Source: Bifidobacterium sp. ESL0732
GTDB lineage: Bacteria > Actinomycetota > Actinomycetes > Actinomycetales > Bifidobacteriaceae
DNA length: 64,000 bases
Assembly: GCF_029395535.1 (NCBI RefSeq)
Contig: NZ_CP113920.1
Location: forward strand, 496,001-560,000
Direction: 5' to 3'
Below the pieces are notes generated by a model that was not told where the DNA came from, ran no database searches, and saw only the letters and a program-made list of their open reading frames with translations. Below, in pieces: positions 49,543 through 61,440 of this stretch; the first letter of the stretch is position 1; each line of letters begins with the position of its first letter. Position numbers and translations under genes: made by a program.

Positions 49543-51764
49543 ATGAAACGACGTGGTAGGTTCGCGCGGGTGACGGCAATGTTGCCGGCGCTTTTGGCCG
49601 TGGTTGCGTTGGCGCTTCCCGGTTGTGCGAATGCCTCCGAAGTCAGTGATTCCGCCTATACCGCTAATACTGCAGAAACCGGAAATGTCAGTTCATCAGC
49701 TTCGTCCAACACGCAATCTCAGAATGTGAAAAATGCTCCGGGGGGGGCAGCTCTTCTGTAGATTCCATGACTGATTCCGGCAGTAAGGCGGATTCCGAAG
49801 CGCCAATCGATACTGAAAAGAATCAGCCGGATTCTCGTGTTGTTGCTGGTCCAAAACAAATCGACAGGAAAAACTCCGAATCTTTAGAACCTGATTCCCA
49901 ACAAAATGCAGATAGGTCTTCAAAAGCGCACGTGAGCGATATCTCTCCGCAAAGTGTCTGCAACCAGACAGTTGACGGGAATGGGCATGTGGTTGACCAG
50001 CGTTGGATGGTAGGCAGCGATACGTTGGTGTGGAATGTTCATGAGGAGACAAGTACTAGCGAGTGTGTGCTGGAATTAAAGAGTGGCACAGTGCCGATAT
50101 ATTCCCGCTACGCACCATGGACTCCTATAGCTTCGAATGGCAGCTGGGACTACAGGAATGATATTACCAAACTTGTTGTTTCTAATAGAATTTTGGTAAA
50201 AGATTCTGGTGCCTTATTCATAGGTCTTCAGAATATGCGTGTTGCTGATGTAGGGAAGCTAGATTTCTCTGCTCTTGAAACCGGTGATGCTGGTGCGATT
50301 TTTTTACATGATCATGCTTTGGAATCAATAATTGGACTTGAAAAGTGGAATACGTCAAAGTTTACATCCCTGAACTCAACTTTCGGTGCAGATCCAAAGT
50401 TAGAAACAGTTGATTTGTCTTCTTGGGATGTTTCACATGTAACAGATTTTGCTGCCATGTTTGCTCACATGTTCTCTTCACTTAGATTTGTGAAGTTGCC
50501 TCGGTTGGGAAGATTGAATTCAGATGCGTTCAATGCATGGAATGGTACCAGTGTAGTAGAGGAAACAGGTTGGCATCAGGTCAAATGGGAAAGTGAAAAT
50601 TCCAATTGGACTGGATATCCCGGCGTATCTGGTTTGCCTGCCGATTCACAAACTTGGGTTGGTCGTCCATACACGGTTTCGTTTGATATGAATCAAGGTA
50701 CGGGTACGGCTCCTGCTCCGGTTTCCGGTGGCTGGCCGGATAATCCTAATGTGACGTTGCCTGCGGTGTCGGGGTTGAGGCGTTCCGGGTTCCGAATCGG
50801 TGGGTGGAACTCGAACAGTACCGCGACCGGTACGGGGTATGCGCTGGGCCAGTCTGTGTCTCTGCCACTTTCCGTTGGTGATGATCCAACCCTTTATGCG
50901 GTGTGGAAGCCGTTGCCAAAGGCGGGGTTGTCGGATGTGGTGACGCCGACGCAGCCGACCGGCGAAGCAGGCAAGGTGAAGCTGGACGGCACTGTGGAGC
51001 AGGACGCGGGCATCGCCGCATTGCAGTCAGGCGACAAGGGTGAGATCAGCCTGATGCATTCTGGCAAGGAGACGTCCACCGTTCTGGGTGACGGGACAGT
51101 GGCCGATGAAGCCGATACCTCCTTGGACACCACGGGATATACGTGGAGGTCGTCGTTCCCTGTTGCGGACTTGGCCGCGATGGACGCCAAAGGACTTGGC
51201 ATCCCTTATACCTTCCGTATGCGTGTAAACACGACTGCCGACGGCAGTTCTGAGTATGCATTCTCCACCAAGACCCTTGATGTCGTGGCTCCGGTGGTGA
51301 CGGGCGCGAAGGTCGGCCTCGGCTCGTCGGGTTCCGGTGGACGGCTCAAGTTGTCGACCAAGAGTTCCGGTAACGCCGCGCAGGCTGTGGTGGATACGGG
51401 TGCCATGGTCACCGTTGAGTGGTACAGCCATGACGGCACTGCACCGTTGTCCGTGCCTGCCTCCGGTCCCACGACTGTTGATGCCAATGGGGATTGGGCC
51501 ATCGACGTCCCGGCAGGTGTGCCCGACGGCAGTTATGCAAAGATTATCGTCAAGGACACCGCAGGCAACAGCTCGCAAGGGGTGAACTCAGACGGGCAAT
51601 TGGTCCGCCTGCAATTCCCGGCGACCGCCATGCCGATGACTGGCGTCAATTGGCGCTCGCAGGTCCGTCGCTACCTCCCGTTGGCCTTGGCTACCCTCGT
51701 TGCAGCCTTGGTCGCCGCTGCGGTCTCCCGTGTTCGCCGCCGTTCCGCCATGGGCTTGCGTTGA
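49543..51764 (+). CDS. BspA/InlB-like surface protein, frame broken at a poly-G tract (phase-off)
   Basis: Exported, probably wall-attached adhesin-like protein. From ATG 49543: basic residues, hydrophobic signal with PGCANASE (a lipobox-like or signal-peptidase site), then Ser/Asn-rich sequence until eight G at 49740-49747, after which this frame stops at 49759. The remaining 665 residues (to 51764) are open in another frame: BspA-like DUF285 repeats (LETVDLSSWDVSHVTDFAAM), an InlB-type beta-repeat (YTVSFDMNQGTGTAP), Ig-like modules, then MPMTG, a hydrophobic segment and RVRRR, resembling a sortase signal. With 9 or 6 G the two parts join into about 740 residues. A sequencing slip is the main alternative to phase variation. 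Confidence 0.82.
49740..49747 (+). repeat. G8 homopolymer, candidate phase-variation switch
   Basis: Eight G after CTCC. With 8 G the frame ends twelve bases after the tract; with 9 (or 6) it runs into the long surface-protein frame. Homopolymers of this length slip during replication, and the site, shortly after the signal sequence, is where phase-variable surface genes carry them. Confidence 0.8.
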
Positions 51765-51850
51765 AAATAGTATGACAAACTTTGTTTCGGACTGTCAGCC
51801 ACATGGTTAGGTCGGGAAAGTAACCAAACGAGTCTGCGATACCTTTTGTA

Positions 51851-52597
51851 TTATGGCCGTTCATTTCGAACTTCAGCGATTCGAGATTGTTTGATGATCC
51901 ATGTTGCAGCTTCGGGATTCAGCATTTTACATATCCAGTAGATGTTTGCTGATTGCTCATTGAGATAAGTGTTTTCTTGACTCTCATCAATGAGGACAAT
52001 ATGCTCTTGATGGGCCAGACGATTTCTCAATTGGAGCATTGTTTGCATGTGCCCCTCAAATTCAGCGCGATTTCGTGAAGGGTAGTTTGGCATACCGCCG
52101 TTTTGCGGATTACGTAGAGCCTTCCAGACCGTCTGTTCCAAACGACTATTCAGAAGAAAATGCCACGTTCCCAAAGTGAATCCGGAAATAACGTGCCCGG
52201 GGTCAATCGGTTTTCTGTCATTTCGCAATCTGTCTTTGATTTTGTTTACCGAGTTGGAGAATCCGCTACTCCTGCGTGTGTCGAAGTGAAAATGACTGTT
52301 GTCGTCATACCAATTATTTCGATTGCAATCTTTTGCTAGACGGGTGGATATGAAATTGCGTAGAAGTATTTCTGCATGGGCGATATCTTCAAGGAACGCC
52401 TTGGAAACGCGGTTGTTCCAGATATATAAATCAACCGGATCGCAGTTACGTAAATCAGCCGCAGCAATATATGTGCTCATTCGTTCTGTAGAGAACCATT
52501 CTTGCAACTTTGTAAGTGTTGTAGTTTGACTTTCGCTTGTCATATATGTATTATAAATATTGATTGCCCCGGGAAAGTCACTCATGCGAAATATCAT
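51851..52597 (-). CDS. Abi-like HEPN protein (AbiD/AbiF type)
   Basis: Abortive-infection-like protein, a candidate phage-defence RNase. The 248-residue protein is mostly helical and has LRNRLAHQE near residue 198, the RxxxxH HEPN nuclease motif, and WNNRVSKAFLEDIAHAEILLRN upstream, as in the Abi-2 group. GFTLGTWHFLLNSRLEQTVW is another family block. No antitoxin partner is visible. ATG at 52597 has CCGGAG before it; ATG at 52585 or 52543 would give a shorter start nearer the family beginning (LTKLQEWFS). It is divergent from rpoB and reads towards the surface gene. Confidence 0.82.
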   Translation of the reverse strand: MIFRMSDFPGAINIYNTYMTSESQTTTLTKLQEWFSTERMSTYIAAADLRNCDPVDLYIWNNRVSKAFLEDIAHAEILLRNFISTRLAKDCNRNNWYDDNSHFHFDTRRSSGFSNSVNKIKDRLRNDRKPIDPGHVISGFTLGTWHFLLNSRLEQTVWKALRNPQNGGMPNYPSRNRAEFEGHMQTMLQLRNRLAHQEHIVLIDESQENTYLNEQSANIYWICKMLNPEAATWIIKQSRIAEVRNERP

Positions 52598-52648
52598 GAC
52601 ACTCCGGGGTTTCTTTCTTTCTCAAACGTTTATTGTCCTATAACCGTG

Positions 52649-52654
52649 TATAAT
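52649..52654 (+). promoter_or_regulatory. Candidate -10 box of rpoB
   Basis: TATAAT preceded by TG. The implied leader of about 125 bases includes a hairpin, GCGGGC at 52683-52688 with GCCCGC at 52707-52712. No clear -35 was seen. Confidence 0.4.
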
Positions 52655-52787
52655 AGATATTTTGCATAAGGTGTGTCATATTGCGGGCATGCTCTAACGA
52701 CGAAGCGCCCGCGTAGTGTAGCCGTTTGCGGCGCGTTTCCTCGATAAAGAATATTGAACAGATCAAGCGAGCGATAAGGAACGTCCA

Positions 52788-56354
<3,567 letters not shown>

Positions 56355-56382
56355 AGGCAACGTATCCATACGGCTTGAGCCT

Positions 56383-56410
56383 GGGCTTGGCGGATAAGAA
56401 CACCAAGCCC
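56383..56410 (+). other. Hairpin between rpoB and rpoC
   Basis: GGGCTTGG pairs with CCAAGCCC around a 12-base loop. There is no T-run, so it is more likely an mRNA-processing or stability element than a terminator. Confidence 0.5.
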
Positions 56411-56465
56411 GGCAGGCCGGAGAAAATAATCGTGATTGTTATCAATTGGAAGACAGGACAACATA

Positions 56466-59400
56466 GTGCTGGACGTCAACGCATTTGACAAACTGAGGAT
56501 CGGACTCGCCACTACCGAGGACATCCACAAGTGGAGCTACGGCGAAGTCAAGAAGCCGGAAACCATCAACTATAGAACTTTGAAGCCCGAGAAGGACGGC
56601 CTGTTCGGAGAGCAGATCTTCGGACCGACCCGCGACTGGGAGTGCGCCTGCGGCAAATACAAGCGCGTGCGCTTCAAGGGCATCGTCTGCGAACGCTGCG
56701 GCGTGGAGGTCACCAAATCCCGCGTCCGCCGTGAGCGCATGGGCCACATCGAGCTGGCCGCACCGGTAACCCACATCTGGTTCTTCAAGGGTGTGCCGAG
56801 CCGTTTGGGCTATCTGCTCGATATCGCTCCGAAGGACCTCGAGAAGGTCATCTACTTCGCGGCCTACATGGTCACGAGCGTGGATGAGGAGCAGCGACAG
56901 CAGGATCTGCCGGACCTGCAGGATGAATTCGACACCGAGATCGCACAGCTCAACAAGCGTCGTGACAACGATATCGAGGAACGCGCCAAGAAGCTCGAAG
57001 CCGACATGGCCGAGCTCGAGGCGAGTGGCGAAGCCAAGGGCAGCGCCAAGTCCAAGATCCGCAACTCCGCCGAGCGCGAGATGGCGTCCATTCGCCAGCG
57101 CTACGACGATCAGGCACAGCGCCTCGCCGCCGTGTTCGACCGCTTCAAGACCTTGAAGCCGGGCGACATGGAAGGCGACGTCGACTTGTGGCAGGAAATG
57201 TGCGACCGCTACGGCGATTACTTTGAAGGCTCCATGGGTGCCGAGGCCATTCAGAAGCGTTTGCGCGACTTCGACCTCGAGGCCGCGGCCAAGCAGCTGC
57301 GCGAGGAAATCGACACCGGCTCCGGCCAGCGTAAGGCCCGTGCTCTGAAGCGTTTGAAGGTCGTCAACGCCTTCCTCACCACGGACAACAAGCCCGAGGC
57401 GATGGTGTTGAACGCGATCCCGGTCATTCCTCCGGACCTGCGCCCGATGGTGCAGCTCGACGGTGGCCGTTTCGCCACCTCCGACTTGAACGACCTCTAT
57501 CGTCGCGTCATCAACCGCAACAACCGTTTGAAGAGGCTTATCGAGCTCGGCGCCCCCGAGATCATGCTCAACAACGAAAAGCGCATGCTGCAGGAAGCCG
57601 TTGACTCTTTGTTCGACAACGGCCGTCGTGGCCGCCCTGTCACCGGCGCCTCGAACCGTCCGCTGAAGTCCCTGAGCGATATGCTCAAGGGCAAGCAGGG
57701 CCGTTTCCGCCAGAACCTCTTGGGCAAGCGTGTCGATTATTCCGGCCGTTCCGTGATCGTCGTCGGTCCGTCGCTGCGTATGCATCAGTGCGGCCTGCCG
57801 AAGCCGATGGCACTGGAGCTCTTCAAGCCCTTCGTCATCAAGAAGCTCGTGGACCAGAATTACGCGCAGAACATGAAGAGCGCCAAGCGCTTGGTCGACC
57901 GTCAGGATTCGTCCGTCTGGGACGTGCTCGAAGACGTCATCAGCGAGCACCCGGTGCTCCTGAACCGTGCGCCCACGCTGCACAGGCTCGGCATTCAGGC
58001 CTTTGAGCCGATTCTGGTCGAAGGCAAGGCCATCCACCTGCCGCCGCTCGCTTGCGCCGCGTTCAACGCAGACTTCGATGGCGACCAGATGGCCGTCCAC
58101 CTTCCGCTGAGCGTCGAGGCACAGGCCGAGGCCCGCTCCTTGATGATGGCATCCGACAACATCCTGAAGCCCGCAGACGGCCACACCGTCACCATGCCGA
58201 GCCAGGATATGATTTTGGGTCTTTACTTCCTTTCCACTGTGGTGGAAGGCGCCAAGGGGCAGGGCCGCGTGCTGGGTTCCGTCGAGGAACTGCGTATGGC
58301 CGTTGACCGTCACGACGTCGATACCCAGGCCAAGGTGCTCGTGCGCCTGCCCAAGGACTTCGTCCTGCCGACCGGCTGGGAGCCTGGCGAGCTCAAGGTC
58401 ACCGATCCTGAGCCGGGCAGCCCCGATGTGGTCAAGGAAGAGCGTTTCAAGGACGGTTCCTACCTCTTCGCCACTTCCTACGGCCGTCTGAAGTTCAACG
58501 AGACCCTGCCTGTCGACTACCCGTTCATCAATGAGCAAGTCGCCAAGGGCAAGCTTTCCACAATCGTCGACGACATCGCCACGCGCTACTCCACCGCACA
58601 GGTGGCAGCCACGCTGGATGCCCTGAAGGACCTTGGCTTCACCCGCGCTCCTTGGTCGGGCGTCACGATGTCCTTCTCCGACATCGTCGAGCCGCCGGAG
58701 CGTCTCTCCATCATCCACGACTACGAAGGCCAGGCCGACAAGGTCAACGACCAGTACGAAATGGGTCTGTTGACCGAGGAGGAGCGTCGTCAGGAGCTCA
58801 TCAACCTGTGGACCGAATGCACCGACAAGGTCGCAGACGCCATGCGCGATAACTTCAAGGACGACAACAACGTCAACATCATGGTGCAGTCCGGAGCCCG
58901 TGGAAACTGGATGCAGATTCGCCAGATTTCCGGCATGCGTGGCTTGGTGGCAAACCCGAAGGGCGAGATCATCTCCCGCCCGGTCAAGTCCAACTACCGC
59001 GAAGGCCTCTCCGTCTTGGAGTACTTCATCTCCCAGCATGGCGCTCGTAAGGGCTTGGCCGATACCGCACTTCGTACCGCGGAATCCGGCTACCTCACCC
59101 GTCGTCTCGTCGACGTGGCCCAGGAGGTCATCGTTCGTGAGGAGGATTGCGGCACCAAGAAGGGTCTGGCAATCAAGATCGCCGACCGCGATGAGGACGG
59201 CAATCTCGTGCTCGTCAAGGACGCGGACGGTGGTCCATACTCCCGTCTGCTCTCCGACGACGTCATCGACCCGAAGGACGGCAAGACCGTGCTCTACAAG
59301 CGCGGAGACGCCCTTTCCATGGACGTGCTGCGCGATATGGTCGCCCACGGCGTCGAAGAGGTCAAGGCCCGCTCTGTGCTGACCTGTGAGTCCAAGCGTG

Positions 59401-60548
59401 GTGTGTGCGCGAAGTGCTACGGCTGGTCGCTGGCCACCAATCGTCTGGTGGATGTCGGCGAAGCCGTCGGCGTCGTCGCGGCACAGTCCATTGGCGAGCC
59501 TGGTACGCAGTTGACACTTCGTTCCTTCCATTCCGGCGGCGTCGCTTCCGCTTCCGATATCACCCAGGGTCTTCCCCGTGTCACCGAGCTCTTCGAGGCG
59601 CGTACGCCTAAGGGCGAGGCTCCGATCACGGAGTACCCGGGCACCGTCAAGGTCGAGGATTCCGACCACGGCCGTCAGGTCACGCTGACCCCGGACGATA
59701 CGACCATCGAGCCGATCACCTACCCGGTGACCCGTCGCGCGCCGCTGCTCGTCAAGGACGGCGACCACGTCGACACTGGCACCCAGCTGATCGAAGGCTC
59801 CGTCGATCCGAAGAAGATTCTTCGTATCCTCGGCCCTCGCGCGGCTCAGGTCAACATCGTCGAGGGCGTGCACGACGTGTACCGTTCGCAGGGCGTGGAC
59901 ATCCACGACAAGCACCTCGAGGTCATCGTCCACCAGATGCTTCGCCGCATCACGGTGATTGATTCCGGTTCGACGAGCCTGCTGCCCGGTGAACTGGTTG
60001 ATCAGTCGAGGTTCCGTGACGCTAATATGAAGGCCGTGAAAGAAGGCGGCAAGCCCGCTGCCGGCCGTCCGGAGCTTCTGGGCATCACCAAGGCTTCGCT
60101 GGCCACCGATTCCTGGCTGTCTGCCGCTTCGTTCCAGGAGACCACCCGTGTGCTTACGGAGGCCGCGCTGGAGCAGAAGTCCGACGAGCTCAAGGGCTTG
60201 AAGGAGAATGTCATCATCGGCAAGCTCATCCCTGCCGGCACCGGCCTGGCGCGTTACCGCAACGCGACGGTCGAGCCCGACAAGGCCATCCGCGACACCA
60301 TCTACCCGAACTTCGGTTTGGGTGGGGACGCGTCCGGTTCCGACTTCGGCGAGGGCGGCATGGACGATATGGACTTCTCCAATATCGACTTCGGCGACCT
60401 GAAGCTTGGCGACGACTTCAACCCTGATGATTTCCTCAACGATCAGGGCGGGGCCAGCGAGCTCGGTGGCGACACCGATTTCGGTATGGGCTCTGGCGCC
60501 GACACCAATTCGGGTGCTGGAACCGACAACTCCGGTTCGCAGGCCTGA
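56466..60548 (+). CDS. rpoC: DNA-directed RNA polymerase subunit beta'
   Basis: Beta-prime subunit, about 1360 residues from GTG 56466, which follows AGGACA and gives the family start [15 protein letters not shown]; a TTG at 56436 is in frame but less likely. The first zinc site [20 protein letters not shown] is near 60-80, the catalytic Mg loop [10 protein letters not shown] near 534, and the second zinc site around [13 protein letters not shown] near 978. The C-terminus has an acidic Gly/Asp/Ser tail after about residue 1290, common in bifidobacteria. Terminator hairpin 60596-60632 follows. Confidence 0.97.
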   Translation: MLDVNAFDKLRIGLATTEDIHKWSYGEVKKPETINYRTLKPEKDGLFGEQIFGPTRDWECACGKYKRVRFKGIVCERCGVEVTKSRVRRERMGHIELAAPVTHIWFFKGVPSRLGYLLDIAPKDLEKVIYFAAYMVTSVDEEQRQQDLPDLQDEFDTEIAQLNKRRDNDIEERAKKLEADMAELEASGEAKGSAKSKIRNSAEREMASIRQRYDDQAQRLAAVFDRFKTLKPGDMEGDVDLWQEMCDRYGDYFEGSMGAEAIQKRLRDFDLEAAAKQLREEIDTGSGQRKARALKRLKVVNAFLTTDNKPEAMVLNAIPVIPPDLRPMVQLDGGRFATSDLNDLYRRVINRNNRLKRLIELGAPEIMLNNEKRMLQEAVDSLFDNGRRGRPVTGASNRPLKSLSDMLKGKQGRFRQNLLGKRVDYSGRSVIVVGPSLRMHQCGLPKPMALELFKPFVIKKLVDQNYAQNMKSAKRLVDRQDSSVWDVLEDVISEHPVLLNRAPTLHRLGIQAFEPILVEGKAIHLPPLACAAFNADFDGDQMAVHLPLSVEAQAEARSLMMASDNILKPADGHTVTMPSQDMILGLYFLSTVVEGAKGQGRVLGSVEELRMAVDRHDVDTQAKVLVRLPKDFVLPTGWEPGELKVTDPEPGSPDVVKEERFKDGSYLFATSYGRLKFNETLPVDYPFINEQVAKGKLSTIVDDIATRYSTAQVAATLDALKDLGFTRAPWSGVTMSFSDIVEPPERLSIIHDYEGQADKVNDQYEMGLLTEEERRQELINLWTECTDKVADAMRDNFKDDNNVNIMVQSGARGNWMQIRQISGMRGLVANPKGEIISRPVKSNYREGLSVLEYFISQHGARKGLADTALRTAESGYLTRRLVDVAQEVIVREEDCGTKKGLAIKIADRDEDGNLVLVKDADGGPYSRLLSDDVIDPKDGKTVLYKRGDALSMDVLRDMVAHGVEEVKARSVLTCESKRGVCAKCYGWSLATNRLVDVGEAVGVVAAQSIGEPGTQLTLRSFHSGGVASASDITQGLPRVTELFEARTPKGEAPITEYPGTVKVEDSDHGRQVTLTPDDTTIEPITYPVTRRAPLLVKDGDHVDTGTQLIEGSVDPKKILRILGPRAAQVNIVEGVHDVYRSQGVDIHDKHLEVIVHQMLRRITVIDSGSTSLLPGELVDQSRFRDANMKAVKEGGKPAAGRPELLGITKASLATDSWLSAASFQETTRVLTEAALEQKSDELKGLKENVIIGKLIPAGTGLARYRNATVEPDKAIRDTIYPNFGLGGDASGSDFGEGGMDDMDFSNIDFGDLKLGDDFNPDDFLNDQGGASELGGDTDFGMGSGADTNSGAGTDNSGSQA

Positions 60549-60595
60549 GGACGGCTGAGTCCGGCTTCAAGAGTCGGATAGGTTAAACAGCTACG

Positions 60596-60632
60596 ATTTG
60601 TCCCGATGCGTGAGTGCGCACCGGGACAAATT
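60596..60632 (+). terminator. Terminator after rpoC
   Basis: ATTTGTCCCG pairs with CGGGACAAAT with an inner GCG/CGC extension. The T-run is short. Confidence 0.65.
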
Positions 60633-60698
60633 CGTATGCGCGCCTATTTTTGGTATTGTCTCTGTCAACGTTGCCTCAAAAATGTTGCGGTTCCGCGG

Positions 60699-60704
60699 TA
60701 AAAT
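60699..60704 (+). promoter_or_regulatory. -10 box for a leaderless FHA-gene message
   Basis: TAAAAT ends seven bases before ATG 60712, and no ribosome-binding site lies between. The message should start at or next to the start codon. Confidence 0.5.
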
Positions 60705-60711
60705 TGCAATT

Positions 60712-61317
60712 ATGAGCACTTTGCCTTTTCCGCCACCACCGGAGCTCGGTTGGTATGACGATGACGCCACAGTAGTATCCGCGAATCAGGCCGTGGGCGA
60801 TGAGCCCGAACAGGGTTCAAGCGCGGACCAGACCCCGCAGGCGCTTGTGGACAAGGCTGTCGAGGCAAGGAAGCCTGCCGTGGACGATTCTTGGACTTCC
60901 TCTACTCCGCAGACCAACAGTGAAGGCGACATCGAGGACTGGGACGGCACGGTGCTTTCCACCGCGTTCATGGCCGAAAAGCCCAAGAAGCGCTACCGTC
61001 TGCACAACGACGCCACTGGTCAGGATATTCTGCTCGACAAGAGTGCCCTGCTCGGCCGCAATGTTTCGGCCACCGTGCCGGAAGGTGCAATGTCGATCAA
61101 GCTTGCCGACCCGACGCGCACGGTTTCGCGCAACCATGCCGCCGTGAGCTATGACAAGGATGGAACACTGTGGATTGAGGATTACGGTTCGCTCAACGGC
61201 ACGTATATCATCGAAGACGACCATGAGCGGCAGGTCAAGGATAGCCCGGTGCAGCTTCTGGCCCCTACGACGTTGCGGATCGGCGATCAGTTCTTCAAGC
61301 TCACCGAAGAAGAATAG
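60712..61317 (+). CDS. FHA-domain protein
   Basis: Phosphothreonine-binding adaptor, probably part of Ser/Thr kinase signalling. The first 95 residues are low-complexity and include TVVSANQ and DWDGTVLSTAFM, each with Thr in an acidic setting as in kinase targets of the FhaA/GarA/OdhI kind. The FHA domain fills about 100-201, with LLGRN near 113, TVSRNHAAVSYD near 138 and DYGSLNGTYI near 158, the binding loops in right order. It is a GarA/OdhI-like layout, but which enzyme it controls is unknown. An ORF extension upstream to 60598 overlaps the rpoC terminator and is rejected. Confidence 0.85.
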   Translation: MSTLPFPPPPELGWYDDDATVVSANQAVGDEPEQGSSADQTPQALVDKAVEARKPAVDDSWTSSTPQTNSEGDIEDWDGTVLSTAFMAEKPKKRYRLHNDATGQDILLDKSALLGRNVSATVPEGAMSIKLADPTRTVSRNHAAVSYDKDGTLWIEDYGSLNGTYIIEDDHERQVKDSPVQLLAPTTLRIGDQFFKLTEEE

Positions 61318-61356
61318 GTGGCATTTGTCATCGCTCTGAATGAAGGCAGCTTATAG

Positions 61357-61397
61357 GTTTGGGTCCGGTTCTCGTTGATGAGGAGCCGGACCCAAAC
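61357..61397. terminator. Bidirectional terminator between the FHA and surface-protein genes
   Basis: GTTTGGGTCCGG pairs with CCGGACCCAAAC and the inner bases also pair partly. It serves the convergent genes on both sides; the tail is CGTTTACTTT on the + strand. Confidence 0.75.
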
Positions 61398-61440
61398 GTT
61401 TACTTTGATTGAAGGACGTTGACGCCGTGTTGTTCAGCTG

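Noticed and set aside
49543..51764. Two separate genes (a 72-residue secreted peptide and a cytosolic 665-residue protein)
   Set aside because: The long frame has surface modules and a C-terminal anchor but no signal of its own, and the short one has a signal but no body; the G8 tract joins them.
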